In this document: one piece after another, positions 1 to 9,062 of the stretch | Layout of the letters: the number at the start of each line of letters is the position of its first letter | Position numbering within the stretch: the stretch's first letter is position 1 | Source: Roseobacter sp. HKCCD6576-2 | GTDB taxonomy: Bacteria > Pseudomonadota > Alphaproteobacteria > Rhodobacterales > Rhodobacteraceae | DNA: 64,000 nt | NCBI RefSeq assembly: GCF_013179285.1 | Contig: NZ_WVNW01000002.1 | Location: forward strand, 682,001 to 746,000 | Reading direction: 5' to 3' | The notes under the pieces: generated by a model | Databases searched by the model: none | What the model saw: the letters and a program-made list of their open reading frames with translations, nothing else | Told to the model about the DNA's origin: nothing | Translations under genes and position numbers: made by a program

Positions 1-618
1 GGTATGAATACCAAGCTTGTTGCCCGGGATACCGGCCGCGATAACCTCGCGCACCACCCGGTGGATTTCCTCGGGCAAGGTCCCGCCATTGGTGTCGCAG
101 AGCACAACCCACCGGGCGCCCGCCTCCAAAGCGGCCTTCAGACAAGACAGCGCATAGTCGGGATTGGCGCGGTAGCCATCAAAGAAATGCTCCGCATCAA
201 ACAGCGCCTCGCGGCCTTGCGCCACCAGATGTGCGAAACTCTTCGAGAGATTGTCGAGATTTTCCTCCAGACTGATACCAAGCGCGGTTTCCACATGAAA
301 CACATGGGATTTACCCACCAGACAGACCGCCGATGTGCCCGCATTCAACACGCCCGCCAAAACCTCGTCATTCTCCGCCGAGCGCCCTGAACGTTTGGTC
401 ATTCCAAAGGCGGTCATCGTGGCGCGGGTCTTCGGAGCAGCGTCAAAAAACCCGCTATCGGTTGGGTTCGCACCGGGCCAACCGCCTTCGATATAATCAA
501 GCCCGAGCCCATCGAGCGCTTCGGCAATGCGGATCTTTTCAGGCGTCGAGAACTGCACGCCTTGAGTTTGCTGCCCATCGCGCAGTGTGGTGTCGTAGAG
601 ATAAAGGCGCTTAGACAT
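1..618 (-). CDS. cimA: (R)-citramalate synthase, N-terminal part (cut by window edge)
   Basis: This is the first 206 residues of a HMGL-like (LeuA/CimA) TIM-barrel enzyme, which condenses pyruvate and acetyl-CoA to citramalate for isoleucine synthesis. The DTTLRDG motif lies at residues 9-15 with the catalytic Arg13 and metal ligand Asp14. An LCDTNGG strand is at about 173-179. The reading frame leaves the window at LGIHT, the start of the HxHND metal-binding motif, so the rest of the catalytic domain and the C-terminal regulatory domain lie outside. The ATG is preceded by GGAGGG. It follows cysS on the same strand, an arrangement I recall from Rhodobacterales. A 2-isopropylmalate synthase is the main alternative, but the N-terminal sequence reads as the TIGR00977 citramalate type. 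Confidence 0.88.
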   Translation of the reverse strand, partial: MSKRLYLYDTTLRDGQQTQGVQFSTPEKIRIAEALDGLGLDYIEGGWPGANPTDSGFFDAAPKTRATMTAFGMTKRSGRSAENDEVLAGVLNAGTSAVCLVGKSHVFHVETALGISLEENLDNLSKSFAHLVAQGREALFDAEHFFDGYRANPDYALSCLKAALEAGARWVVLCDTNGGTLPEEIHRVVREVIAAGIPGNKLGIHT

Positions 619-660
619 GAAGATCCCTCCCCAGACAACGCCCTAACTGGCTTGCATCCA

Positions 661-2202
661 TCACAACCAATCCCGCTCTTCCATGTGCCTTCTCAAATTC
701 AAACGGTAGGCTTTCAAACGCTTCAACACCTCGCCCCATAGATCAGCTTTGGTTTTGGTGGAAACCACCTGACCGCCCAGACTTGTGTTAACTATACCGA
801 ACCGGCGCAATTTCGGGCCCAGTTCCCATTCATAACGGTCTGGCAGGTCCATTATTGCGAAACCAAATTCCTCGCATGCCTCACGCGCCTTATCGGACCA
901 CGCGAAGGCTTCCTCGCCGCCCTCGCGATCACCTAACTTGAACCGATCCTTTCCGATGGCCTTGAGCTCGCTTCGAAGCGCCATTAACGCATCAACTTCT
1001 GTTGCAAAAAAAGACTTGTCGATCTCCTGCTCCGCCGCAAACCAAGCTCCTAGCTCGTCGGTCAACAGCCCCATCAGACGAGCGGAGGCGAGCAGCCCCG
1101 CCGCATCTCCGGCAGTGGCCAGCCGATACAACTCAGTAACGGCACCTGCCGTATTCAGATCATCAGCGAGTGCATCAATGACTACGGCAGAAGCGCTGGC
1201 GGCAGGTTCAGTTCCGGCTGTCAGCGTTCGCCACTTGCGCAAGGTAGCCTGGGCCTCCTTCGCCTTCTTTTCGGTCCAGTCCATTGGCTTGCGGTAATGG
1301 GTGTGTAGGAACACAAAGCGGATCACCTCGCCCGGCACACCCTGATCCAACAGGTCCCGCACGGTGAAGAAATTGCCCAAGCTTTTGGACATCTTCTTGC
1401 CCTCGACCTGCAACATCTCATTATGCATCCAGACCTTTGCGAACCCGCCGCCCGGATGGGCGCAGCACGATTGCGCGATCTCGTTTTCATGGTGCGGGAA
1501 TTGCAGATCAATCCCGCCGCCATGGATGTCGAAACTCTCGCCCAACAGCTCATAAGACATGGCCGAGCATTCGATATGCCAGCCCGGTCGCCCCCGACCC
1601 CAAGGGCTGTCCCAACCAGGCAAATCCTCGGTCGACGGCTTCCAAAGCACGAAATCCATCGGGTCTTCTTTGTAGGGCGCCACCTCAACCCGCGCGCCCG
1701 CGATCATGTCATCGACTGATCGGCCCGACAGCGCGCCATAGGCCTCGTAGGACCGCACCCGGAAGAGCACATGGCCCTCAGCTTCATAGGCATGGCCCTT
1801 GGCAACGAGATCCGCGATCATATCGACCATTTCCTGGATGTAATCGGTGGCACGCGGCATATGGGTCGGCTCCAACGTGCCGAGTGCGCCCATATCGTCG
1901 AGATACCAGCCAATCGTCTCTTCGGTGATCTCGGAAATCGGGCGCCCCGTCTCGGCGGCGCGGGCGTTGATCTTATCCTCCACGTCCGTGAAGTTCCGCA
2001 CGTAAGTGACTGCATTCGCGCCATAAACCTGGCGCAGTAGCCGGAACAGCACGTCGAACACCACCACTGGCCGGGCATTGCCCAGATGCGCCCGATCATA
2101 AACCGTCGGCCCGCAGACATACATCCGCACATTCTTCGGATCGAGCGGCTCAAACCGCTCCACGGTCCGGGTTTTCGTGTTCTTCAGACGGATCTCAACC
2201 AT
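661..2202 (-). CDS. cysS: cysteine--tRNA ligase
   Basis: Cytoplasmic class Ia aminoacyl-tRNA synthetase that charges tRNA-Cys, 513 residues. The HIGH-type motif appears as HLGN at residues 39-42 and KMSKS at 270-274. The zinc ligands expected for CysRS are visible: Cys30, Cys212, His237 and Glu241. I chose the ATG at 2202 because the protein there begins MVEIRLKN, as the family does, and is preceded by a purine-rich stretch (AAGGCGAGAG). An in-frame extension upstream has no family similarity. The C-terminal anticodon-binding part is somewhat longer than in E. coli CysRS. It ends 43 bases before the cimA start and is probably cotranscribed with it. Confidence 0.97.
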   Translation of the reverse strand: MVEIRLKNTKTRTVERFEPLDPKNVRMYVCGPTVYDRAHLGNARPVVVFDVLFRLLRQVYGANAVTYVRNFTDVEDKINARAAETGRPISEITEETIGWYLDDMGALGTLEPTHMPRATDYIQEMVDMIADLVAKGHAYEAEGHVLFRVRSYEAYGALSGRSVDDMIAGARVEVAPYKEDPMDFVLWKPSTEDLPGWDSPWGRGRPGWHIECSAMSYELLGESFDIHGGGIDLQFPHHENEIAQSCCAHPGGGFAKVWMHNEMLQVEGKKMSKSLGNFFTVRDLLDQGVPGEVIRFVFLHTHYRKPMDWTEKKAKEAQATLRKWRTLTAGTEPAASASAVVIDALADDLNTAGAVTELYRLATAGDAAGLLASARLMGLLTDELGAWFAAEQEIDKSFFATEVDALMALRSELKAIGKDRFKLGDREGGEEAFAWSDKAREACEEFGFAIMDLPDRYEWELGPKLRRFGIVNTSLGGQVVSTKTKADLWGEVLKRLKAYRLNLRRHMEERDWL

Positions 2203-2449
2203 CAACTCTCGCCTTCTTCGGTCCACAAACGTGGGGTGCCCGGCGGACCTAGCAGCTTCAAGATGTAAGGAAAACAAAGAAGACCGGCCCGCCGACATAT
2301 GTCAGGTGGGAATGCAAATCCCGCAAATCTGGGTCATCTTCTTGATCATGGGCTTCGTGATACGCGCGGAGAGCACCTGAATCAAGCCTCTTGCCTTCGG
2401 CTTTGCCCCATGCCCATCTGCGCCCGAGTCCCAAGATCAAGGAATACCG

Positions 2450-3637
2450 ATGCAACCCTCCACCCGCATCCGCACGCTCACTGGCACCGAAGACGATGGC
2501 TGGGGCCTTTTCATCCGGGCCCGGGCGATGATCGCGGCGGGCGAAGAGGTATTGGAGCTGACGATTGGGGAGCACGACATCCGCACCGATACCCGAATTC
2601 TGGAAGCGATCTTCCGCTCGGCCAGGGATGGGCATACGGGTTATGCGATGGTTCCCGGCATCCCGAAACTTCGGGAGGCAGTGGCCAAACGCCTGAGCGA
2701 CCGGACAGGCGTACCAACCACGCCAGACAACATCCTGATCACCCCGGGCGGTCAGGCCGCGCTTTTCGCGTCGCACCATGCGGCCTGCGATCAAGGGGAT
2801 CGCGCGCTCTTCATCGACCCCTATTACGCCACCTATCCCGGCACGATCCGCGCCGTGGGTGCCGAAGCGGTCCCGGTGCAGGCCCGCCCCGAAGACGGGT
2901 TCCAGCCGCGGAAAGGCGTGCTGATGGAGGCCGCGCAAGGCGCGCAGAGCCTGCTGATCAACACGCCCAACAACCCCACAGGCGTCGTCTACACTCCCGA
3001 TACCATTGCCGGAATTGCGGAAGTTGCCGAGGCGCAAGACCTCTGGCTGATCTCCGACGAGGTCTATGACACGCAAGTCTGGGATGGCCACCATATCAGC
3101 CCGCGCGCCCTCCCCAGTATGGCGGAGCGAACGCTTGTGGTTGGATCGCTCTCAAAGAGCCACGCGATGACAGGATCGCGGCTCGGTTGGGTTGCGGGGC
3201 CGGCAGAGGTGATCGACCGGCTGATCACCTTGGCGACGCATACGACCTATGGCGTGCCGGGTTATATCCAAGATGCCGGGCTTTACGCGCTCTCCTTGGG
3301 TGCGGAATTCGAGGCTGAGATTGGCGCACCCTTCCGTCGCCGCCGCGACATCCTGAACGCCCTTTTGGCGGGGCAGCAGGTGATCCGCGCGGTCCCGGCG
3401 CAAGGCGCGATGTATGCGATGCTGGATATCCGCGCCACGGGTCTGACCGGCGAGGGTTTTGCCAATGCCCTGCTCGATGCCGAGAAAATCGCCGTCATGC
3501 CGGGCGAAAGCTTCGGCGACGCCGCGGCGGGCCATATCCGTGTGGCGCTGACCCTGCCAGATGACGCCTTCGCCGAGGCGGCCAGCCGGTTGATCCGCTT
3601 TGCAACCGCCCGGGCCGCGACCCCCGCCGTGGAATAA
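2450..3637 (+). CDS. PLP-dependent class I/II aminotransferase
   Basis: A 395-residue fold-type I aminotransferase, cytoplasmic. The hallmark residues are all present: NTPNNPTG at 171-178, Asp203 and Tyr206 in ISDEVYD (pyridine nitrogen and phenolate contacts), the Schiff-base Lys236 in SLSKSHAMTGSR, and Arg244 after it. The family covers aspartate, aromatic and branched-chain transaminases, and the substrate cannot be read from sequence. It stands alone, with 247 bases before it (divergent from cysS) in which I see no gene. The next gene, ada, starts 50 bases downstream on the same strand. Confidence 0.88.
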   Translation: MQPSTRIRTLTGTEDDGWGLFIRARAMIAAGEEVLELTIGEHDIRTDTRILEAIFRSARDGHTGYAMVPGIPKLREAVAKRLSDRTGVPTTPDNILITPGGQAALFASHHAACDQGDRALFIDPYYATYPGTIRAVGAEAVPVQARPEDGFQPRKGVLMEAAQGAQSLLINTPNNPTGVVYTPDTIAGIAEVAEAQDLWLISDEVYDTQVWDGHHISPRALPSMAERTLVVGSLSKSHAMTGSRLGWVAGPAEVIDRLITLATHTTYGVPGYIQDAGLYALSLGAEFEAEIGAPFRRRRDILNALLAGQQVIRAVPAQGAMYAMLDIRATGLTGEGFANALLDAEKIAVMPGESFGDAAAGHIRVALTLPDDAFAEAASRLIRFATARAATPAVE

Positions 3638-3687
3638 ACGCCCGATTTCCGGCAGCAAGGCCGCATATCCCGCGTTAGGGTGGTGCC

Positions 3688-4749
3688 ATGCTGATGACCA
3701 CACCTGATTCTGACACGCTGTATGAGGCGTTGCTGACCCGAAATCCGGCCTATGACGGCCAAATCTTTGTGGGTGTCAGCTCGACCGGCGTGTTTTGCCG
3801 CCTCTCCTGCCCCGCCCGCAAACCGAAGCAGGAGAATTGCCGCTTCTTCGACAGCGCCGCCGCCTGTCTCGGCGCCGGGTTTCGGCCCTGCAAACGGTGT
3901 AACCCGCTGGCGCATCCAGAACCGATGGTGACGCGTTTGATCGACGCGCTGGAAGCGAACCCGACGCATCGCTGGTCGGAAGCGGATATCAAGGCGATGG
4001 GCGTCGATCCATCCACCCTCCGCCGGGCCTTCAAGCGCGCCTTTGGTCTGAGTTTTCTGGAAATGGCGCGCCATCGCCGCTTGGCCGCCGGGTTCAGCAC
4101 GCTGGCGGAAGGCGGGCGGGTGATCGACGCGCAACTCGACGCCGGGTTCGACTCGCCCGATGCATTTCGCCAGGCCGTGACCCGGCTTCTCGGCCTGCCA
4201 CCCGGTCAACTGCGGAGCGGCGGTCCCCTCACCGCCGATTGGATTGCCACGCCCCTTGGGCCAATGATTGCCGTGGCCAGTCTGCACGCCTTACATCTGC
4301 TCGAGTTCATCGATCGCAAAGGTCTGCCGAAATCGCTGCAACGGCTTCTGAAAGACAGCCACGGCAGGTTGGCGCTCGGGCGAAATGATGTGATCGACCA
4401 GGTGGAGGCGCAGCTCACACGCTTCTTCGACGGCACAGAGGCGCGGTTCGATATTCCGCTGCGCCAACCGGGCACGCCCTTTCAGCAACAGGTCTGGACC
4501 GCGCTGCAAACCATCCCGGCAGGGACACGGAAGAGCTACAGCGACCTCGCGACGATCCTCAACCGCCCCGAAGCCGTCCGCGCCGTGGCCCGCGCCAATG
4601 GTGCCAACACCATCGCGATCCTTGTCCCCTGCCACCGGATCACCGGGGCAGATGGCGCGCTGACCGGCTATGGCGGCGGGCTTTGGCGCAAGGATCAACT
4701 GCTGAAAACCGAACTCAGTTATGCCCGCCCACCACAGGAGACCCCATGA
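3688..4749 (+). CDS. ada: Ada: methylated-DNA repair protein and AraC-type activator
   Basis: Adaptive-response protein of 353 residues with the full Ada architecture. The N-terminal Ada domain carries the four zinc cysteines Cys37, Cys41, Cys68 and Cys71 (one of which accepts methyl groups from phosphotriesters). An AraC helix-turn-helix region lies at about 80-175. The O6-methylguanine methyltransferase domain follows at about 180-345, with the acceptor Cys315 in PCHR. The start ATG at 3688 is preceded by AGGGTGG; an ATG two codons later is equally possible. Its TGA overlaps the next gene's ATG (ATGA), so the two are translationally coupled. In this family methylation of the N-terminal cysteine converts the protein into an activator of its own operon. 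Confidence 0.93.
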   Translation: MLMTTPDSDTLYEALLTRNPAYDGQIFVGVSSTGVFCRLSCPARKPKQENCRFFDSAAACLGAGFRPCKRCNPLAHPEPMVTRLIDALEANPTHRWSEADIKAMGVDPSTLRRAFKRAFGLSFLEMARHRRLAAGFSTLAEGGRVIDAQLDAGFDSPDAFRQAVTRLLGLPPGQLRSGGPLTADWIATPLGPMIAVASLHALHLLEFIDRKGLPKSLQRLLKDSHGRLALGRNDVIDQVEAQLTRFFDGTEARFDIPLRQPGTPFQQQVWTALQTIPAGTRKSYSDLATILNRPEAVRAVARANGANTIAILVPCHRITGADGALTGYGGGLWRKDQLLKTELSYARPPQETP

Positions 4750-5573
4750 CCCGTCACGACCCCGGCCCCGCCTTCCGAGCCCTGCATCAGCCTGGAAATC
4801 CCTTCATCCTCGCCAATGCCTGGGACCAGGGCAGCGCCAAGATGCTGGCGGATCTGGGTGCGCAGGCAATTGGCACCTCTTCCTCCGCTCATGCTTTCAC
4901 CCTTGGCCGCCCTGACGGCGGCACGGTCACCCGTGATGAGGCGCTGGCCCATGCCGCCGATCTGGTCGCGGCCACGCCCCTGCCGGTCTCCGGTGATTTC
5001 GAAAACGGGTTTGGCGATGCGCCGGAAGACTGCGCGGAAACGGTGCGCCTCTCGGTCGAGGCCGGGCTGGCCGGGCTCTCAATCGAGGACACCGCCCTGC
5101 CCGAGCAAAGCCCTTACCCGTTTGATGACGCCGTCGCACGGATTCGCTCCGCTGTGGCCGCCGCCCGCGCCGCGCCGCGCGATATCGTGCTCTGCGCCCG
5201 GGCCGATGGCGTTCTGACCGGGCAGTATGACATGGACGAAGCGATGCGCCGATGTCTGGCCTATGCGGAGGCGGGCGCCGATTGTGTCTACACGCCGATC
5301 CCGCCAAGCATGGAAGACCTGGCCCGGCTCTGCGCCGCGAGTCCTGCGCCGGTAAACGCCCTGGCCGCCGGCCCTTACACCAAGGTCAGCCGGGCCGCGT
5401 TTGCCGCCGCTGGTGTGGCTCGCATCTCGCTTGGTTCGGCACTGGCCAGCGTCACCCATCGGGCAATCTATGACGCCGCCACTACGATGTTTGATGACGG
5501 TGATTTTTCGGCTCTGGCGAACGGGTTTGGGGGCCGGAAATTGGCCGCGATGCTCACCGCACCGACCAAATAG
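4746..5573 (+). CDS. isocitrate lyase / PEP mutase superfamily protein
   Basis: A 275-residue TIM-barrel protein of the oxaloacetate decarboxylase/PEP mutase branch. The VSGDFENGFGD stretch at 81-91 holds the Asp84 expected to bind magnesium, and the LSIEDT segment at 111-116 is typical of the family. The KKCGH signature of true isocitrate lyases is absent, so lyase activity on isocitrate is unlikely. Likely activities are cleavage or isomerisation of a 2-oxoacid or phosphonate C-C or C-P bond; the substrate is unknown. It overlaps the ada stop by four bases, which puts it in the alkylation-response operon; why is not clear. A hairpin follows its stop codon. Confidence 0.82.
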   Translation: MTRHDPGPAFRALHQPGNPFILANAWDQGSAKMLADLGAQAIGTSSSAHAFTLGRPDGGTVTRDEALAHAADLVAATPLPVSGDFENGFGDAPEDCAETVRLSVEAGLAGLSIEDTALPEQSPYPFDDAVARIRSAVAAARAAPRDIVLCARADGVLTGQYDMDEAMRRCLAYAEAGADCVYTPIPPSMEDLARLCAASPAPVNALAAGPYTKVSRAAFAAAGVARISLGSALASVTHRAIYDAATTMFDDGDFSALANGFGGRKLAAMLTAPTK

Positions 5574-5576
5574 AAA

Positions 5577-5605
5577 AGCGGGCGCTGGTCATCCCAACGC
5601 CCGCT
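5577..5605 (-). terminator. Rho-independent terminator between convergent genes
   Basis: A perfect 8-base stem AGCGGGCG/CGCCCGCT with a 13-base loop sits between two convergent stop codons. Read on the minus strand the stem is followed by TTTT, so it best fits termination of the outer-membrane barrel gene. On the plus strand no T-run follows, but it may still slow transcription from the ada operon. Confidence 0.75.
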
Positions 5606-5623
5606 CCTGGATTATACACTGGA

Positions 5624-6235
5624 TCAGAAGCGATACGACACACGCGCGCTGACCGTGGTCACATCAACGTCGATGCCGGTGGAGTCGAAATCCTCGAACT
5701 CATGGTAGAGAACCTCGCCACCGACCAACCAGTTGTTGCCGAGGTCATAGGCCACGCCCGCACCGGCGAGCCAGCCGGTATCGTCCCGATCGACGCCGCC
5801 AATCTCGGCATTGGCCTGCGCCGCACCGACGGTGCCATAGTAGAGCCAATTGCCCGCATCGAACCCGGCGCGCAATTTCAGGCGGAGGACATCGTCAATC
5901 GAGCCTGCGCCTGCATCCAAATCGAACTCGGTAAAATCATAATCAACTTCGGCACCGATCACGGTATTGCCGAAATCCCAGTTATAGCCGGCGTGCAAGC
6001 CGCCAAAGCCACCGTCTCCATCGACGTTTGCAGCGCCGCTGGTGCCGACATCGCCATAGCCAAGCTGACCACCGGCATAAAACCCGGTCCAGTCATTGCC
6101 AGCGAAGACCGGCGCAGCTTGGGTCACCACCATCGGCTCCGGCTGCGGTTCCTCCAGGTTCCCTGCCAAGGCCGGGCCTGTTCCGGCGACCACGGCCACA
6201 GCCATGGGCAGAGCGAGAAGAGATCGTTTACGCAT
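5624..6235 (-). CDS. outer membrane beta-barrel protein (Omp25/OmpA-like barrel)
   Basis: A 203-residue exported protein. A signal peptide covers about residues 1-24 (basic MRKR, hydrophobic core, ALA cleavage site). The mature part has alternating strands typical of 8-stranded barrels, a GFYAGGQLGYG first strand, and a C-terminal ...VSYRF ending in phenylalanine, the signal recognised by the Bam complex. It resembles the Omp25/31 porin-like family of alphaproteobacteria, which are surface structural proteins. I chose the ATG at 6235 because AAGGAG lies just upstream. A longer frame is possible but would place the ribosome-binding site inside the gene. It is monocistronic with its own terminator. 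Confidence 0.85.
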   Translation of the reverse strand: MRKRSLLALPMAVAVVAGTGPALAGNLEEPQPEPMVVTQAAPVFAGNDWTGFYAGGQLGYGDVGTSGAANVDGDGGFGGLHAGYNWDFGNTVIGAEVDYDFTEFDLDAGAGSIDDVLRLKLRAGFDAGNWLYYGTVGAAQANAEIGGVDRDDTGWLAGAGVAYDLGNNWLVGGEVLYHEFEDFDSTGIDVDVTTVSARVSYRF

Positions 6236-6393
6236 CGAGCGACTCCTTTTCATTATGTCTTGCGCGATGCGGCAAACTTGGGGACGCGGCGGGCCAAAAG
6301 CGATGCAGATTTCGATCATCTTTTTGAACCAGATCGGCAAAATCGCCAATCTGGCAAGGCTTCGCCGCCAGTTTTGCGGGGTTTCGGCTGACC

Positions 6394-7032
6394 TTAGCCG
6401 AGGGCCGCGGCCTCACGCGCAAGTGACGTGATTTGGCCCCAATCCCCCCTTGTCACCGCATCTTTTGGGGCAACCCAGCTTCCCCCGGCGCAAATCACAT
6501 TGGCTAAACTGAGGTAGTCTTGGGCGTTTCTGGGTGACACACCGCCGGTTGGACAGAAGCTCACCTGCGGGATAGGCGCGCCAATGGCTTTGAGCGCCGG
6601 CGCGCCGCCTGACGCCTCCGCCGGGAAAAATTTCAGCATGTCATATCCGCGTTCATAAAGCGCCATCACTTCGCTGGCTGTCGCAGCACCTGGCAGAAGC
6701 GGCAAGTCGGCCTCTTCACAGGCCGCAAGGAGCCGATCCGTTGCGCCGGGCGAAACGCCGAACTGCGCGCCCGCCTCTTTCGCCGCCGCCACATCCGCCG
6801 GGGTCAGAAGCGTGCCCGCGCCAACGACACCGCCGGGCACTTGCGCCATCTCGGCAATCACCTCCAGCGCTGCCGGGGTGCGGAGGGTGACCTCCAACGC
6901 GGGCAAACCGCCGGCAACGAGCGCCTCGGCCAGGGGCCTTGCTTGCGCGGCGTCTTCGACAACAAGCACCGGGACAATCGGGGCCAAGGCGCAGATTTCT
7001 CGGGCTTTCTTGCTCGCTTGTTGCGGGGTCAA
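6394..7032 (-). CDS. eda: KDPG aldolase (2-dehydro-3-deoxyphosphogluconate aldolase)
   Basis: The second specific enzyme of the Entner-Doudoroff pathway splits KDPG into pyruvate and glyceraldehyde-3-phosphate. The 212-residue protein is a class I aldolase barrel: Schiff-base Lys134 in MLKFFPAE, catalytic Glu47 and Arg51 in ALEVTLRT, and a phosphate-binding CPTGG near the C-terminus. It follows edd on the same strand after 75 bases, as a normal edd-eda operon. Eda is also where KDG from uronates or mannonate enters central metabolism after phosphorylation, which links it to uxuA in this window. Confidence 0.95.
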   Translation of the reverse strand: MTPQQASKKAREICALAPIVPVLVVEDAAQARPLAEALVAGGLPALEVTLRTPAALEVIAEMAQVPGGVVGAGTLLTPADVAAAKEAGAQFGVSPGATDRLLAACEEADLPLLPGAATASEVMALYERGYDMLKFFPAEASGGAPALKAIGAPIPQVSFCPTGGVSPRNAQDYLSLANVICAGGSWVAPKDAVTRGDWGQITSLAREAAALG

Positions 7033-7072
7033 TGGATCATCCTTTCGGCTCGGGCACGCGGCATTTTTCGGA

Positions 7073-7106
7073 TGCCTCCGGCGGGGATATTTATAAAGCA
7101 GAGAAG
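7073..7106. repeat. possible dispersed Rhodobacterales intergenic motif
   Basis: Between edd and eda lies a stretch reading GCCTCCGGCGGGGATATTT followed by a purine-rich tail. I recall closely similar short elements scattered between genes in roseobacter genomes. Only one copy is visible here, so the repeat status is inference. It may serve as an RNA-processing or termination signal between the two genes. Confidence 0.35.
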
Positions 7107-7107
7107 A

Positions 7108-8913
7108 TCAGACCACCACGCCCGCGCCATCGGTTGCGGAGCCTGCGGTTTGGCGAAATATCTCGAACATCTCGCGGCCAATCCCGTGGCTGTTGGCGCT
7201 GAGATCCGGTGTGGCAGCGGGGCGATCGGCGACACCTTGGGTGAGGACGTCCAATGTGCCTTTGGTGGCGTCGACGCGGAGGAGATCGCCAGTCTGCAAT
7301 TTGCCGATGAGACCGCCATCCAGCGCTTCCGGGGCGACATGGATCGCGGAGGGCACCTTGCCGGACGCGCCCGACATTCGGCCATCTGTCACCAGCGCGA
7401 CCTTGTGGCCGCGGTCTTGCAGGACCGCGAGGATCGGCGTCAGCGCGTGCAGTTCTGGCATCCCATTGGCCTTTGGACCTTGGAATCGGATGACGACCAC
7501 AACGTCGCGATTGAGTTCCTTGTTTTGGAAGGCTTTTTTGACATCCGCCTGATCTTCGAAAACCATGGCAGGCGCTTCGATCACATGGCGTTCCGGCGCG
7601 ACGGCAGACACCTTCATGATGCCACGCCCGAGATTGCCGCGCAGCTCGGCCAACCCGCCGGTGGCCTGAAACGGATCGGTGGCTGGGCGGAGGATTTTGG
7701 GGTTCAGGCTCTCGCCCGCGCCTGTTTCATAGGTCAGGGCGCCGTCCTTCAGTTTCGGCTCTTCGGTGTAGCGGCGAAGCCCGGTGCCTGCGACGGTTTC
7801 GGTGTCGGAGTGCAAGAGGCCCACATCGAGCAGCTCACCAATCATATAGCCAAGCCCGCCTGCGGCGTGGAAATGGTTCACATCGGCCAAACCGTTTGGA
7901 TAAACCCGCGCCATCAGCGGCGTCGCCGCCGAGATATCGGCGAAATCCGTGCAGTCGAGGATCACCCCCGCCGCGCGCGCCATGGCGACCAGATGAATGA
8001 CCAAATTGGTCGAACCGCCGGTCGCCATCAGCCCGACGATCCCGTTTACGAAGGCTTTTTCATCGAGGATGTCACAAACCGGGCAGTAGTCATTTCCGAG
8101 TCCAGTGATCGAGACGACGCGTTCGGCAGCCGCAGCGGTGAGCGCCTCGCGAAGCGGCGTTCCGGGGTTCACGAAAGATGCGCCGGGAAGATGCAACCCC
8201 ATGAATTCCATCAACATTTGGTTGGAGTTGGCCGTGCCATAGAAGGTGCAGGTGCCGGGGCCATGATAGCTGTCCATCTCGGCCCTCATCAGCGTTTCGC
8301 GTCCGACTTCACCCGCTGCAAACTGTTGTCGAACCTTGGCTTTCTCATCATTGGGCAGGCCGGAGACCATCGGGCCTGCGGGAATGAAGATGCCGGGGAG
8401 ATAGCCGAACGTGGCCGCCGCGATCACCAAGCCGGGGACGATCTTGTCGCAGACACCGAGATAGACCGCCGCGTCAAAGGTGTTGTGGCTGAGCGCGACA
8501 CCGGTGGCCAGTGCGATGACGTCGCGTGAAAACAGGCTCAACTCCATGCCGACCTGGCCCTGGGTCACGCCATCGCACATGGCGGGCACGCCGCCCGCAA
8601 CCTGCGCCGTGGCCCCGGCCGCCCGCGCCGCGGCCTTGATCTTTTCCGGATATGTTTCAAAGGGTTGGTGGGCAGAGAGCATGTCGTTATAGGCGGTCAC
8701 GATACCCAGATTGGGTGCGCGTTCCGCCACCAAGCTGCCCTTGTCATCGCCCATCGCAGCATAGGCATGGGCCTGGTTGCCACAGCTCAGATGCGCCCGG
8801 CGCGGGCCGTCTTCGGCGGCGCGACGCATCCGCTCAAGATAGGTCCTGCGGGTCTCGCGCGAGCGGGTTTCGATACGGTCTGTGATCTGGGCAATGCGGT
8901 CGTTAAGCGGCAT
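7108..8913 (-). CDS. edd: phosphogluconate dehydratase
   Basis: The first Entner-Doudoroff enzyme dehydrates 6-phosphogluconate to KDPG using an oxygen-sensitive iron-sulfur cluster. The 601-residue protein has the IlvD/Edd landmarks: [37 protein letters not shown], and a C-terminal [18 protein letters not shown] segment. The length matches Edd (about 600) and not IlvD (about 560). ATG at 8913 was chosen because it starts [11 protein letters not shown] and is preceded by AGGAG. The upstream region contains a LacI-type palindrome and a long inverted repeat (separate entries), so the operon is probably regulated by sugar or gluconate status. Confidence 0.95.
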   Translation of the reverse strand: MPLNDRIAQITDRIETRSRETRRTYLERMRRAAEDGPRRAHLSCGNQAHAYAAMGDDKGSLVAERAPNLGIVTAYNDMLSAHQPFETYPEKIKAAARAAGATAQVAGGVPAMCDGVTQGQVGMELSLFSRDVIALATGVALSHNTFDAAVYLGVCDKIVPGLVIAAATFGYLPGIFIPAGPMVSGLPNDEKAKVRQQFAAGEVGRETLMRAEMDSYHGPGTCTFYGTANSNQMLMEFMGLHLPGASFVNPGTPLREALTAAAAERVVSITGLGNDYCPVCDILDEKAFVNGIVGLMATGGSTNLVIHLVAMARAAGVILDCTDFADISAATPLMARVYPNGLADVNHFHAAGGLGYMIGELLDVGLLHSDTETVAGTGLRRYTEEPKLKDGALTYETGAGESLNPKILRPATDPFQATGGLAELRGNLGRGIMKVSAVAPERHVIEAPAMVFEDQADVKKAFQNKELNRDVVVVIRFQGPKANGMPELHALTPILAVLQDRGHKVALVTDGRMSGASGKVPSAIHVAPEALDGGLIGKLQTGDLLRVDATKGTLDVLTQGVADRPAATPDLSANSHGIGREMFEIFRQTAGSATDGAGVVV

Positions 8914-8950
8914 GACTCGCTCCTGGGTTCCGATGCGCGCTGCATAACAT

Positions 8951-8962
8951 GTTAGCGCTAAC
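8951..8962. promoter_or_regulatory. LacI-type operator upstream of edd
   Basis: A perfect 12-base palindrome GTTAGCGCTAAC lies 38 bases before the edd start. Its central AGCGCT matches the CpG-centred sites bound by LacI-family regulators. The outer bases differ from the two agl sites in this window (TCAAAGCGCTTTGA), so a different LacI-family protein, not encoded here, is the likely ligand. Confidence 0.6.
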
Positions 8963-8995
8963 GGTGCCAGAGGGTTTTCCGCCGCAGCCCGGACC

Positions 8996-9039
8996 ATAGG
9001 TTACGAAAATTAGGCGATCCGGAATTTTTCGTAACCTAT
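8996..9039. repeat. long inverted repeat between SDR gene and edd
   Basis: Two perfect 14-base arms, ATAGGTTACGAAAA and its complement, are separated by 16 bases. The repeat lies 24 bases after the short-chain dehydrogenase stop and 74 bases upstream of the edd start. It could be a regulator site for the edd-eda promoter or a stem-loop ending the upstream transcript; there is no T-run on the minus strand to favour termination. Confidence 0.6.
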
Positions 9040-9062
9040 CCGGTGGTTTCTTTAGGAGGTGT

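Noticed and set aside
6841-8529. 562-residue open frame on the plus strand, antisense to eda and edd
   Set aside because: It has no domain or motif, is rich in Arg, His and Gly as expected for the complement of a G+C-rich gene, and the opposite strand carries clear Edd and Eda motifs.
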